Source: Rubritalea squalenifaciens DSM 18772
GTDB taxonomy: Bacteria; Verrucomicrobiota; Verrucomicrobiia; Verrucomicrobiales; Akkermansiaceae
Direction of reading: 5' to 3'
Assembly: GCF_900141815.1 (NCBI RefSeq)
Contig: NZ_FQYR01000004.1
Coordinates: 659,706 to 723,705 of the forward strand
DNA length: 64,000 nucleotides
Position numbers and translations under genes: made by a program. Below the pieces are notes generated by a model. The model did not search any database and had not been told where the DNA came from. It was given only the letters and a program-made list of their open reading frames with translations. The number at the start of each line of letters is the position of its first letter. The stretch's first letter is position 1. Of this stretch, positions 44,525 through 58,600 are shown one piece after another.

Positions 44525-45919
44525 TTAGAATTGCTTCCTCAGATGGCTGGGGAGGATATTCAGCTGGTCGCGGTATTTGGCGATGGTGCGTCTGGCTACC
44601 TTGAGTCCTTTCTCTTTGAGCATTTTTTCAAGAGCTGAATCAGAGAGGGGTTTCTTAGGGTTTTCGTTGGCGATCATTTCCTGGATCGTGTCTCTCACAC
44701 CGGTGTTAGAGACTTGTTGACCGTCTTTGGTCTCGTAGCCGCTGGTGAAGAAGGTCCTGAGTTCCACAAGTCCGTGCGGAGTCAGCACGTACTTGCCAGC
44801 CACCGCGCGGGAAATAGTCGCTGAGTGTACACCGATGACATCCGCCACTTCATTCATGGTGAGAGGCTTGAGGGAGCGGGGGCCTTTGGCGAAATAGTCA
44901 GATTGACGCTTGATCAGCTCGTTGGCTAGCTTGAGTAGAGTGTCCTGCCGTTGAGAGATGGAGCGGATGATTACCTTGCCATCACGGATCTGGTCGCGCA
45001 GGTATTGCCGGGCCTTGCTGTCGTGTGTGCTCGCCATCAGGTCTTTGTAAGCGTTGCTGATGGCGACATCGGGAATGTTGTCGTTGGTTAGATTGGCCTC
45101 CCATTCACCGTCAGCATTTTTTCTGATGATGACATCCGGGGTGATGTAGGGATTGGAAGTCGGGTCAAACTCAGCACCAGGATCTGGTGTTAGGGTGGCT
45201 ATCGTTTCCGCTGCTTGAGTAATGGAGCTAGTGCTTACGCCAAGCTTGCGCGCGATTTCTGGATAGCGCTTTCGCGCCAGATCGTTAAGAAAGTCCTGTA
45301 CGATCCTTGTTTCCAAGGTGCCGTGGTAACCTCGCTTATGAAGCTGGATGAGCAGGGACTCTGCTAGATCAGAGGCTCCCACACCTGCCGGGTCGAAATT
45401 CTGGATAACAGCCAGAGCTTTTTCCAAGTCCTGCAGTGGGAGGGCAGAGCTAATGGCCATGTTTTCAAGTGTCGTGCTCAGAAAGCCTCGGTCATCGATG
45501 TTGCCGATAATTTCTCTGCCGGCTGTCTTGATCTTTTCAGGGTTGATTGAGTGCTCTAACTGGGAAAGTAAGTGCTGCTGCAGAGTCTCTGGTGCGACGA
45601 TTGAATTGTAGTAATGATCTCGTCGTTCCTGATCGTCTTGCGAGGTGCTGGTAGTTCTGCGCTCCATGATCTGGAGTTCGCGAAAGTCATCATCCAGCTC
45701 GGAAAGGGTCTCCATATCATACTCGGCGTCAGGAGTGAGATCTTCCGGAAGCTCTTCGTCATGCTGCGTGACTTCGAGAACAGGGTTTACCGCAATCGCT
45801 TGTTGCAGAATTTGGCCAAGTTCCAGGGAGTTTGCCTGCAGGATCTCCAAGCTCTGCCGCATTTGCGGTGAGAGAACCTGACTCTGAGATAGGTTTTGCT
45901 GGAAATCGATGCCTGCCAT
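44525..45919 (-). CDS. rpoN: RNA polymerase sigma-54 factor
   Basis: The 464-residue protein shows all three RpoN regions: the glutamine- and leucine-rich N-terminus (QSLEILQANSLELGQILQQ), the core-binding part, the helix-turn-helix MNEVADVIGVHSATISRAVA and the C-terminal RpoN box ARRTIAKYRDQL. Sigma-54 promoters need an enhancer-binding activator, none of which is in the window. It is convergent with the FtsB-like gene (15 bp). Confidence 0.96.
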   Translation of the reverse strand: MAGIDFQQNLSQSQVLSPQMRQSLEILQANSLELGQILQQAIAVNPVLEVTQHDEELPEDLTPDAEYDMETLSELDDDFRELQIMERRTTSTSQDDQERRDHYYNSIVAPETLQQHLLSQLEHSINPEKIKTAGREIIGNIDDRGFLSTTLENMAISSALPLQDLEKALAVIQNFDPAGVGASDLAESLLIQLHKRGYHGTLETRIVQDFLNDLARKRYPEIARKLGVSTSSITQAAETIATLTPDPGAEFDPTSNPYITPDVIIRKNADGEWEANLTNDNIPDVAISNAYKDLMASTHDSKARQYLRDQIRDGKVIIRSISQRQDTLLKLANELIKRQSDYFAKGPRSLKPLTMNEVADVIGVHSATISRAVAGKYVLTPHGLVELRTFFTSGYETKDGQQVSNTGVRDTIQEMIANENPKKPLSDSALEKMLKEKGLKVARRTIAKYRDQLNILPSHLRKQF

Positions 45920-46668
45920 GGATGAAAGAGTGAACTGAGAGCTTGTCGCTGCTCGTTACTTTGGTAGGCTAACCCAGATCCTGTAAGACTGCTAGCAGAT
46001 ATTGTGCCATGATTTGGTCGTGCCTAATTTTGCAATCAGCTTTCCAGTGATATTTAAGAAATATAGAAAGTATTTGCGTGGATACGATGGTGTGATAGCT
46101 TCCGGCAAAATACATCCAAAAAGGAGGGTGCTGCGTGCCTGGTGGTCGCCGGAGTCTTCAAAACTCTTGAAGGGCTGTAATGGTCCTTGATTGGTTCAAT
46201 TCCTTTCCCCTCCGCCAATTTGGGTGATGATTATTATATGCGGAATCTTGAGGGCTGTGGCCACAAGCTAGAATTTTGCTTCTTTGAATTCCATCGCAAT
46301 GCATAGGGAGCACGTATCAATGAAGCTTTGGATGAGAGGATATTGTCCAAATCCTATAATGTAGGGGAGGAGTATTTCTTCTATGCCTATCATCGTTGAA
46401 TAGTTTTGCGAGAGCTTGGTCTGGGGATAGCTATAAAATCGGCATTTATTGATATTATCGTGTGAAGAACGTTCTGCGATATTGCGTTTTTAGTTTCTGT
46501 TGGATAAGTGTTAGGTGGTGTTGTTAGTTTGATGCATTGTTTTATGAATCTTAACTAAATGATCTGATTTTCTTTCTTCATAGATGGTTGGAAGGTAGTA
46601 GTTTGTGCTTTTAGGGTTTCTTGATTCTTGAGTTGTTAGGGGGTGTTTAGTCTTTTCCCGTCGAGCTT
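45920..46668. other. Gene-poor stretch between rpoN and the giant RHS gene
   Basis: The 749 bases contain the rpoN upstream region, the tRNA-Sec-like gene at 46123-46217 and an AT-rich, T-rich segment (46218-46668) with the upstream region of the giant gene. I see no convincing protein gene; a short frame from the ATG at 46238 is interrupted by a TAG and stops near 46399. Confidence 0.5.
46123..46217 (+). tRNA. selC: tRNA-Sec-like gene, anticodon UCA, possibly degenerate
   Basis: The stretch is exactly 95 nt like E. coli selC and ends in a genomic GCCA. It has a 6-bp acceptor start (GGAGGG with CCCTCC), a long D-stem with a 4-nt loop (GCGTGCC-TGGT-GGTCGC, one bulge), an anticodon arm GGAGT-CTTCAAA-ACTCT with TCA anticodon at 46158-46160, and a long variable arm AAGGGCT-GTAAT-GGTCCTT with all seven pairs (two or three G-U). 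The TTC loop of the T-arm is present. Against it, the T-stem has two U-U mismatches and acceptor pair 7 is U-C, so the 3' half may be decayed. No selA, selB or selenoprotein is seen in the window. Confidence 0.6.
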
Positions 46669-49600
46669 ATGAAGACTACCCCTTCAAATTCCTTATTTAA
46701 GTGTTTTCGTGTATTTGCAACTATCCTCACCGCGGCGATTGGATCGCTTTGTGCTGAAGATATCGCGGTGTTATCGAAAAATTCGCCCAATCTGAACTCC
46801 GGCAGAATCGAGGGCGATGTTGCCGTGATTGATCCCGAAAATGTGAATGTGAATGCAGGTCACACGATCCAGGGGACACTGCATGTACCGGGAAATCCTA
46901 CGATTAATGGATCCACCCAGATCATTCAGGGCTCTGGCAGCACTGAACCAAGTAGCCACACGATTGGGATCCACAATAAATCGACTGTCGACACAGTCGA
47001 GGTGAAGACTGAGGTCCGAGTATTGCCTGTGGTCACGCAACCAGCGGATTCAAGCGGTACAGTGGATGCGGTACTCTCTGTTGGGGGTTCTCTGGGGGAT
47101 CCTGCTCAGTTGAGGGATTTGGTGCTGCAGAGTGGTTACGGTAGTTTGAGCCTTCCTGCTGGAAACTACGGGGATATTACGATCAAGAAAGACTCGACTC
47201 TGGTACTGGGGGTAGCAGGCCAAGTGAGCGAGTATGTGTTTACTTCTTTGACCTTGCAGAAAGGTGCTGGCCTGGAAGTGCTTGGCTCCGTGCAGATCAC
47301 ACTGCGCAAGGATTTACATTTGAATGGGGCTGTCGCAGGTGATGAAAGTCATCCTGAATGGTTGACGTTGAGTCTGTTTGGGGGGAATGCGCACTTGAAT
47401 GCCAAGTCCACCTTCTACGGGCACATTGATGCAGCACTCGGCAATGTTCACTTGAATGCCAGCTCTCAGTTGATTGGTTCCGTTCGCACGGAGATGTTCA
47501 GCATCAATGGCCGATCCCTGCTTCGCTACGCGCCAAGGGAAATCGTGGTGGTCAATCAAGCTCCATCAGCCAATTCAGCCAGCTATGAAGTAGTCGAAGA
47601 TACCAGCATTCAGCTGGAGCTCACTGGTGTGGATCCTGAGGGGCAGCCTCTTACCTACACCATTACCGCTCAGCCTCAGCACGGTACCTTGAGTGGAACT
47701 GCTCCACTGCTGACCTACACGCCTGCCGCTGGCTACGCGGGTAGTGATCAGATCAGCTTTGTCGTCAGTGATGGTGTGAATACTTCAGCTACAGCAGTCA
47801 TCGATCTGAATGTTTTGCCTGTCAATGATGCGCCGACAGCCGAGTCCAAAGTGTATAGTTTGGACGAAGATACGTCGGTCAATGTCTTGCTGGCAGGGAG
47901 CGATCAAGAAGGCGAAGCCCTCAGTTACAACGTGTTGAACCAGCCGTTGCATGGGCAGGTGACAGGGACGTCTCCTAACTTGGTGTACACTCCGGATGCG
48001 AACTTTTTCGGCCAGGACTCCTTCACCTACAAGGTCAATGACGGTGAATTGGATTCAGAAATTGCCACGATCAATCTCACTGTAGATGCGGTCAATGACC
48101 AGCCCGTGGCCAATGCCCAGAGCTTGTCGACAGCCGAGGACCAGAACCTCACTATTCAGCTTACTGGAAGTGATGTGGAAGGGGATGTCCTCAGCTATAC
48201 CATCAAGACTCAACCTCTTAGCGGTGTTCTTTCAGGCGCCGGAGCCGACTGGGTGTATACGCCAAACCCTGATTATCACGGCGATGATTCCTTCACCTTT
48301 GTAGTGAATGATGGCTCACTGGAATCTGAAGAAGTACAGGTTTCCATCACAGTCACACCTGTAAATGACGCTCCAGTAGCTACCAATGCGAGCCTCCAGT
48401 TAGCAGAAGACGGCAGTGTCGTGGTCACATTCACTGGCAGCGATGTGGACGGCGACAGCTTGAGCTATGTTCCAAGCCAGCCGTTGAATGGGGCACTGGT
48501 AGATGACAATGGCAGCTGGGTATATACCCCCAATGCCAATTTCCATGGTGAGGATAGCATAGCCTTCCAAGTGGCCGACCCATCCGGAGCCACGGCTTCA
48601 GGTGTGATTAGTTTGACCGTCACTCCAGTGAATGACGATCCTGTTGCCAGCTCAGACTCATTCGGCCTCAATGAAGACACATCTCTGCAGATCGTGTTCC
48701 AAGCCACCGATGTAGATGGTGACAGCCTAACCTACACTCCAGCTCAGCCTCAGCACGGAAGCTTGGTCAACAATGCTGGGAATTGGGTATACACCCCTCA
48801 AGCGAACTACCATGGCACAGACAGTATTTCCTTCACAGTGGCAGATGGTAACGGGGGAACAGATACAGGCACCCTTACCTTGACGGTGTTGCCAGTCAAT
48901 GATGCGCCGCTTGCTGTCGCGCAATCCGTACAAGTGAATGAAGACGAATCCTTGTTGATCGATCAGTTGGGGACGGACCCTGATGGCGATGCACTTACAT
49001 TCACCGCATCTTCTCCGGCTCACGGCACCTTGACCGTCCAGGCTGGTCAATGGCTTTACGTGCCTGCTGCCGATTACCATGGCGCTGACTCCTTCAGCAT
49101 CACAGTCAATGATGGCAATGGGGGGCAATCCAGTGCGCAGGTAACGATCACCGTAGTACCAGTCAATGATGACCCAGTCGCACAAGCCCAGTCTGTGGAA
49201 ACCCCAGAGGACAATGCGGTTCTCATTACGCTCAATGCAACTGATGTGGACGGCGATGCGCTCAGCTACCAGGTGAACCAGCCTGCAAACGGCACTCTCA
49301 CCCAGCAGGGCGAGAACTGGCTCTACACGCCTAACGAAAACTTCTACGGCGCTGACTCCTTCATCTTCACCGTAACGGATGGCAACGGAGGAAGCTCCGC
49401 AGCCCAAGTGAACATCACCGTGCAGGCGGTCAATGATGCTCCAGTTGTCTCGAATATAAATGTTAGAAGCTTGGAGAATGCTACTGTGACCTTACCATTA
49501 ATTGGTGAGGATCTTGAAGGGGATAGCCTGAGCTACGAATTAGTAACCCAACCAAGCCACGGCTTGATCGTACAAGGATCACAGGGCGAGTGGAGCTATA

Positions 49601-52600
49601 CTACAAATACTGATTTTTCAGGTATCGACACTGCCACATATAGGGCTTTCGACGGGACAGAATATTCGACAGCGGGTCAGATTATTATTGTGGTTGATGC
49701 TGCGCCGAAAATTGTGATTTCTTCCCCTGTTGAAGACAGCGAACATGTTCTGGGTGACCAGCTAATGTTAAGTGCCACAGCAAGTGATAAAGATGACTCT
49801 ATTGTAGTTACACGACTATATTTGAATGATGATCTATTGCTGCAGAATGCAGGTGCTACAGCTTCTTATGATGGGAGTGGTCTGGCATCAGGTATCTATG
49901 TTGTTAGGGCTGAGTCTGTGAACTCGGATGGTATTCTTGTTCGTAGTGAAGATGTAAGGTTTACAATCAAGGCGCAAAACAAGCCGCCAGTGGTTAGTGC
50001 TGGATCTGACCAGACTTACGCGCTTGATGCCGTATTTTTGAATGAACTTGTTATAAACGGTAGTAATGAGGAGGAGATGGTTGATGGGGTACCTGCTGGC
50101 TGGAATGTTGTCTCAGGCAATTGGGGGAATGGTCAACCTTCGGGAGCTCCTGCTGGCTTGGATGGAGTTAAAATCTTTGCAGCAAGTAATCCTGATACGA
50201 ATGAACTAATGCAGGATATTGATTTGTCTTCATTCGAGAATAGTATCGATAAAGGGGTTCAATATTTTCAGCTTAAAGCATTTATTCGCTCTTTACCTGA
50301 GCCGGACCGCTTAGATAAATCGAATATCATTCTCGAATATAAGGATGCAAGCGGAGCGGTACTTGAGAAGCAGCATTTCAATCCAACACCGGTATCGGAT
50401 AGGTGGTTGTTAGTAAGTGACCTTCGTGCTGCTCCGATCGGATCACGTGTAGCTCGAATTCGTCTAATTGCTGACTTCAATCTCACAGGTACAAGTAATG
50501 ATGCTTATTTCGACTCAGTTTCATTCGTTCCTCTTAAATCTCCTGTTGTGTATTTATCAGGTGAGGTTGAGGATGATGGTCTATTAACGGATAAGCCTAC
50601 CCATAGATGGGAGCAGGTGAGTGGCGCTCATTCGGAAATTATCAATAAGAATGCCTTGTTGACTCAGTTAGCTTTACCGCTACCTGGCCAGTATGTCTTC
50701 CGCCTGATTGCTGATGATGGTGAGTTTGCTGTGGAGGATACGGTGATTGTAAGTGTGTCTCCTCCTGGAACAAACCTGCCTCCAGTCGTTCAGGCGAATG
50801 ACGACTTTACGGTCCCATTTAGCTCTAGTGGAATAGAAGTAGGAGCTGTAATTACCGATGATACCTTTGTAGGTAGAGAATCTGCAGAGATTCTTTGGAC
50901 AAAGGTTGAGGGGCCAGCCGATATCAGTTTCGCAGATCCATTTTCCAGTGCCACTGAGATCTCTTTTAGAGAGCCAGGTCGATATGTGTTTAGAATATCA
51001 GTCTTTGATGGGGAATATACTGTTTCAGATGACATTATAGTACACTTAGAGTGTACTGATGATGATGTCCCTTATGATATCGCGATCATGATCGATCATT
51101 CTGGGTCTATGGGATCCGTCAATGATCCATCATCCAATGTGAGTCGTGCAAGACAGGGAGCAATTCGTTTGTTAGAATCCCTTAATTATTCATTGGACAG
51201 TGTTGCTCTGGGTTCATTGTCGAGCGTTTCAGTTCCATTTACAAATGATCCAGACACGTTGATTCTTTCTGTGCCAAATATTACAGGGTCATCTTCGAAT
51301 ACAGATACAGGCATAAGCCTTGGATATGAGGAAATCGTTAATAATGGACGTAGTAATGCACGTAAGCTTGTCATTGTTCTTGCTGATGGTAATGCGACGC
51401 AATCAACTACTGGAGCGGATTTAGCTAAGGACGCAGGCGTACGAGTGGTAACTATTGGTCTGGGAGGATCTGTAAACGATACATATCTCAAGCGTCTGGC
51501 GACCAGCCCCAGCGATTACTACTTTATTAAAGATAGTAACGATATTGATGCTGTTTTTCAGAGTATTAGTCGAAGTTTCTGCAGATTCGTTAACCTGGCT
51601 CCAGTGGTTTATGCTGGAACTGAACAAGCAATCACCTCTGCTGAGGAATCTGTATTTCTTAGTGGAAGTTATCTAGATGATGGAGTTCCTACTGGAGCGG
51701 TCTACGCTAGGGAGTGGGTAAAGATAAGTGGCCCAGGTGAAGTAATATTCAGTGAGAGGACTTCACTGACTCCAGAAGTGACCTTTTCGGATCCTGGAGT
51801 CTATGTTCTCGAGTTGCGAGTCGACGATGGGAACAAAGTTGGCTCTGCTCGCACCCGTATTAGTGTGGGCTCTGGTTGTAAAATGATCATCGCTCCAAAC
51901 GCTACGGCATGGTGGAGCGGTAGTGACGTGGCGACCGATCGTATCGGAGGGATCCAAGCTCGCCCCAGTGCTTTTACAGCTAGATATCGTCCAGGTAAAG
52001 TTGGAACGGCATTTAGTTTTAATAACAGTAATCTCTTGTATTTGGGCACCAATCCAGCGACTCAGATTGATGAGTTTGATCAAGGCTTTACTGTCGAAGG
52101 ATGGTTTCAGGTTGAAAACAATTATACTTATCTGTTTAGTTTTGGAGATTATGCAGGAGTAGACATCACCTCAAGTAACCTGTATTTCCGCTGGAGGTAC
52201 TTTCTCAACGGTAGTCTGCAATCTTCAGCTGCAACTATAGCCAAAATCAATGATGTTAGGGGATCAGTTGATGATTATTTTCATGTCGCAATCACGTATG
52301 ATGCTGAGACAGCTTTGGCGAAAGTATTTGTCAATGGAGAGTTGACCTTTAGTCGAGTGATTCCGCAACTCGTGTTGTCAGAATTGGGTGAACTTACTCT
52401 TGGGGGGGTAACTGGCGATAGTACGCTTCTGAATGGAGGAATAGATGAGTTTACCATCTATGAGAGGCCATTAAATCAGAACGAGGTGATTAATATTGTT
52501 GAAGCTGGTGATCACGGAAAATGTCCAGAAAGTAAGAATCAGGCACCATTCGTGGATGCTGGGGAGAGCGTTTTCCTGCCAGCTGGTGTTCAGAATGGTC

Positions 52601-55600
52601 ATCTTAATGCTTTTGCAACTGATGACACCGGAATTCGTTCTATTGCTTGGGAAGCAGTTAAAACGCCAATAGGTGGAACCATAACTATAGATGATCTTAG
52701 TAATTTAAAGAGTTCCTTCGTAGTGACAACTGACGGGTATTACCTGCTCAGGCTGACCGTGTCCGACGGAGTTCAGCAAATGAGTGACTATGTAGTTGTA
52801 AGGGTAGGGTCTCCGTGTGGTGTGGGAGCGGGCGATGGAGTGGTTTCTTGGTGGGGTTTTGACGGGACTTCTGAGAATCAGGTTGCCATATCTCCAACCA
52901 GCTGGGATCGCTATGCTCACTATGAGGAGGGGAATGTCGGCTATGCACTATCGATCAATGAAGCAAGTGAGAGTGTTGTGGTTGAAGCCTCTGAAAACCA
53001 TGATTTGGATAGCTTCGTAGATGGATTTACTCAAGAATGCTGGATCAACCCCTCAGCTAGTAATTATTTATCTATCTACCGATGGGGGGACAGTGGTTCG
53101 TATTTACGTCAGAGCGGCAGTAGTATTCAGTTCTACTACTTACGTGGCCAAGGCGGTAGCACTATAGGTAGAACTATCGGTCAGGTGACCATTGATGGTT
53201 CCACATGGTCACACGTTGCGGTTACCTATGATAAGGCATCAGGGTTACTTGTGGGCTACCTGAATGGGGAACAGGTCTTCAGTGTAATTGATACAGTGTA
53301 TCTGGGCTCAAACACCGATTTGGTAATTGGAAGTAGACCAACAGCTACCAGTACTTATAGAGGGAAAATAGATGAACTCACTTTCTATAATAAAGCTCTG
53401 AGTGCCGCTAAGGTATTGAGTATTTACCAAGCGGGAGAATCTGGTAAATGCCCTGGTCCTCGGAATCATGCTCCAGTTGTTGATGCAGGTCCTGATATCA
53501 TGCTAGCAAGTGTGTCTGACATCGCATCTGTAAATGCATCAGTAAGTGATCCAGAGGGGCAGAATGTGGCTGTTCATTGGGAGCAGCGATTTGGGGCAGG
53601 TGTCGTTAGTTTTTCAGCTCCTGACTCAGTCAATACTCAGATCTCGGCGAGTGCCCCTGGTATGTATGTCATTGCCCTTGTAGCTAATGATGGATATGCG
53701 ACTTCAGAAGACCTTGTGTCTCTGAGAGTGGATACAGAGTGCAGGGCTATGCTCCCAGATGGGGCTCTGTTTTGGCTACACTCTGAGGGAAGCACGGTGG
53801 ATCGCCTGAGTGGACAAGCAGGTGAGAGTTATGGTTATAGTGATTATGTAGATGGTATTGTTGGTAAGGCATTGGATACATCCAAACTTGCAACCAATGG
53901 TCTGAGCTATACTGGTGTACCTAATGCCTTGTTGCATGATGGGGTGGAAGGTTTCACCTTTGAGGCATGGATGTCGCTGACACCGTCTCGCTATATTAAA
54001 GTCATAGATTGGGGAGGAGGTTTCTACTTGAAACAGAGTGGATCTTATTTCTATTTCTATTACCAAGATGCAAATTTGAATACTCGTGCGGTATCGTTAG
54101 GATCAGCGATTAGTAGCACAGAATTTGCTCATTACGCATTTACTTATGATCCACAAACTAAAGTTCTTAGGGCTTTTACGAACGGTAGTTTGGTGAGGGA
54201 AGTTTCGAATGTGACCATGGAACTTTCAGCTCAACAAGCCTTGACGATTCCCAAGACCGTCGATCCAATTTTTATAGATGAATTGACTCTTTATAAGAGG
54301 GTACTCAGCTACTCAGAAATTTATGCTATCTATTCAGCTGGTATGTACGGTAAATGTGTACCAGGTGAGAATCTTGCACCATTGGTTGATGCGGGGAGTG
54401 ATATAAAAATCACATCATCAGTGGATGCGGCCCAGTTGAATGGCAAAGTGGTAGATGATGGGGTCTTCGCTGTTGAGTGGAAAGTAAGCTCGGCTCCAGA
54501 AGGCTCTCAGGTGACTTTTGTTGATAGCACCGCTCTCCAAACGAGTGCCTCATTCACAGTGGACGGTGTCTACTTATTAGAGCTTGAGGTGAAAGATGAA
54601 TACCACACACGTAGGGACCTAGTAATGGTACATGTGGCGGATGTCTGTCTGGAAAGTATTCCAGAGCCTGAGATGTGGTTCGCATTCAACCTGGACTTGA
54701 GGGACAATATGGCAAATCGACGCTTCGAGCTAATCGAAGGCTTGGCGGAGTATGAATCATCGGATTTGTCTTACGGCCTTGCTATGACAGGTGTACGTGC
54801 AGTATTACCAGAGAGCAAAGCTCCACATTTAGCTGGAGGTGAAGGCTACACAATTGACTTCTGGCTTAAAGCTGGGGAGATCGATCGAGTATATGGGGAC
54901 CTTTTGACCTGGAATACAAGCAAGTCATCCATTTACTTGAGTTATGGTAGACTGTACGCCCGGTGGTATGATGATTCAGGATATCCCTACAGTATCTATC
55001 TTGGAGATATGACTTTGGATAAAAATTGGCAGCATGTTGCTCTGGTTATAGATGTCGAAAACCTTCAGCTTCGGGGTTATATTGATGGAGTTCTCTACAG
55101 AACCACTGCATTGAGAGCGAATTATCTCTACCCATTGATGGGAGATATTCTCTTTGGAGCTGAAAAAGCTAATGAAAGTACTTTTGATGGTGTCATTGAT
55201 GAGCTAGCCCTAACTGAATCTGTGCTCACGGGTGAGCAAATTCAGCTATTAGCTACGCAGCCGATATCAGGACGTTGTGTAAATCATAGTGCCAATACGC
55301 CTCCGCTCGTAGAAGTTGGAGGTCAACGGGCAGTTCAGCTTCCGAACGCGGCTATCACTCTCAAGGGTTTGGCTGTTGATAGAGAACAGGAATCAACCCA
55401 GCTATCCTATTCGTGGACCCTTCAGCAAGGGCCGGTAGGCTATAGTTATAGCGGTTCAAATGCAGCTCAAACTGATCTTCAATTCTCAATTGCTGGAGAG
55501 TATCTTTTTAATCTAGCGGTAAGTGATGGCGAGTTGGCTACTACAAAGCATGTTAGAGTCATCGTCCTCCCGGAGATAAATAGTCCGCCTATTGCGAATG

Positions 55601-58600
55601 CTGGGCAGGATACTACCGTATATTTTGGAGAGAGCATCTCATTAGAGGGGAGTGCTCAGGACGATGGTTTGCCAAACGGGACACTAACCTATCAATGGAG
55701 GCAAGTTTCTGGCCCTGAGATTGAACTACTCTCAAGTTTATCGGCTCAGGCTCTAAAATATATCCCATTGTCCGGAGGCAGGTACGTATTTGAGCTCCAT
55801 GTTTCGGATGGTGAGCATTATGACACTGATCAGGTGGTTGTTGATGTGCCACTTATTGTCAACCAACCACCTGTGGTAGATGCTGGTGAAGATGAGCTGG
55901 TTCGTTTGGAGAATGGTAAGACTCTTACTTTGCACGGCTTGGTCACAGATGATGGTCTTCCGGGCCTTAATCTGGAGGTGCAGTGGCGCCAAACTGCAGG
56001 GCCTGTGGCGAATCTAGAGAAGATCAATGATACTGATGCTTTGGTCCTTTTCGCTGAGCCAGGGAACTATCAGTTTAGTCTGATCGCGTCAGATGGAGTT
56101 ATGGAGTCCAGTGATTCAGTCTCTGTGACTGTCGTAGAAAACAATGATCCTCCAGTTCTTGTTTATAATGGCGATTTGTTAGTGAACAGTAATACTGGCT
56201 CTTTGTCGGTGTTGGCGACAGATGACGGTAAAGTTCAACCGCTTTCCTACACATGGACTCAGATATCAGGGCCACAGGCGGTGATCGCGAATCCCCAGCT
56301 TGCGGCTACTCAGGTTACTTTCAGTGATTATGGAGTATATGGATTCAGGGTCGAGGTAAGTGATGGTCAATTTGCTTCAAATCTGGATATCTCAATCGGC
56401 TATCCAGATCCTGACGGGAATAAGCCTCCTCAGGTTAGTTTGTTATCCGAATATCAGGTGGTTCTCCCCAGTCCATTGACAATGTCTGCCTCGATTACTG
56501 ACGATGCAAAGACAAGTGAAACCGTGGATATTCAGTGGACAGTGTTGTCCAATCCTGATGGAGGAGCAGCAACCATCTCTGATGCGACTGTGACAAATCC
56601 AACAATAGAATTCTCTGAACCTGGAGCCTACCAGTTACAAGTTTCAGTAAGTGATGGAGAGTACACGACGACAGCGCAAACCACAGTGATTGTAAGAACA
56701 AACACCCCTCCATCTCTGAGTTTACAAACGGAGTATACAATTGTTCAGCCATCAGGTCAGCAATTAATGACTGTTAGTGTACAGGATGATGGGTTGCCTT
56801 CAGGCTCCCTCAGCTACCAGTGGGTACAGGTGTCTGGACCGGCTGAGTCTGAAATTGTAGGCGCGAATGAGGCCTCTGCGACTGCTCAGATGTCAATCGT
56901 GGGTGACTATTTGTTCTCTGTGACTGTGAGTGATTCTCAGGATAGTTCCACTGCTCTCGTTGTAGTGCATGTTGTGGAGGCTGGAAATCAAGCTCCAGTC
57001 ATCGAGGAGTTGGGTATTCAAAACATCCAACTAGGAAGTTTGTATCAACCTGTACCAGTCGTGTCTGATGATACGACGGAGGTAGAGAATCTGATTTATC
57101 AGTGGAGAGTCGTGTATGCTCCTGAAGGAGCACTTTATCATGTCAATGATTTGGATGTCGCGTCTCCGGAGTTTTCGTTCTACACCGTGGGCTCGTATGT
57201 TATTGAGCTGGCTGTATCGGACGGTGAACTGCAGACCAGAAGGCAGGCGGTTGTTAGCGTGGTAGACATTCCTAAACTTGAAATGATTTATCCTTTCAAT
57301 TCTTCAGCCATCGATGATCAAGGAATAGTCCAGTATGTCGCAGATGTATTTTCTGGGGGGCAGGTTGTGACTAAGCTTGAGTTCTATCTGGATAATGTGT
57401 TGATCGGTGAAGGCACTCGCTATCAAGACACTGTCCGCTTTGTCTATAATGCAGGAGTGCCTAGTCAGGGGAGTCACTCGGCATACGCCAAGGTGTATGT
57501 TACTAATGGACAAAGTTACGTGAGTGAGGTTGTGAGCTTCGAAGTCGTTGATTATGATGAGGAGCAACTTGATCTGTCTCTCGCTAGCCCGATCGATGGA
57601 GATACCGTTTCATCTAAGATCGCTGTAACTGGCACAGCATACAGCAATTTCTTGGATCAATATATCCTGGAATATCGAGTGAAAGGAGACACTTTCGCTG
57701 CATGGAAAGCATTCCATAGAGGTTATGAGCCTGTGGTAAATGGGGTATTAGGCTATTTTGATTCTAGCCTGCTTGAAAATGGCTTGTATGAAATTAGAGC
57801 CAGAGCGTTATCTAAAACTGGGGCTGAACTAATTCATCCGTCAGTTGGAATCATCCTCGAGGGGAATCTCAAGATTGGTCACTTTGCCTTGGCCTTTGAA
57901 GATCTCTCCGTGGCCATGCCGGGTGTGCCGCTCAGTGTCACTCGCACCTACGATAGCCGTGATAATTCACAAGGTGACTTTGGTCCGGGCTGGCAGCTTG
58001 GCCTGAAGGGAGTCGAAGTCCTCAAGACCCGCAACCTTCAGGAAGACTGGGAAATGCAGGTAGTTGAGCTTGGAGGTATACTTCAGGCGTTCTACACCAT
58101 CATGGATTCCACCAACCGTAAGCGCGTGATCGTCAAGTTCCCGGATGGCCGCACCGAGGTGTTCGAGGCATCCATCGATGCCGCGGGTGTCAGTTCCTAC
58201 AACTTGTTCGGTGATCTGCCTGAGAACGGGGTCTTCTTGCAGGCCGTTACAGGTGGTAAAGTGATCTTCAAACCGGTCAATGGAGCACTGGGTAAACTGG
58301 AAATCACCAATGGCGGTGAATTCTACTGCTTTGGTAATGAAGGTCCAAAAGACATCAATATCGAAGGCGGCGAACCGACCGAGTTCCGCTACACTGAGGA
58401 GGATGGCACCAGCTACCTCATCAGCACCACTCTCGGCCTGAAGGAGCTTACCGACAGACAGGGTAACAAGGTGACTATCCAGGAGGATGGTATCTACCAC
58501 AGTGCCGGTGAGAACGTGCTCTTCACTCGTGATGCAGCCAATGGCAACCGCATCACTGCGGTGACCGACCCGGCGGGTAACCAGATCCTCTACGGATACG

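Noticed and set aside
46238..46399. Short frame beginning MRNLEGCGHK downstream of the tRNA-Sec-like gene, with an internal TAG
   Set aside because: It might be a relic gene, but it is too short and interrupted to support; no similarity is recognised.
48727..49407. 226-residue minus-strand frame opposite the cadherin-like repeats
   Set aside because: It repeats with the same period as the sense repeats, as expected of a shadow frame.
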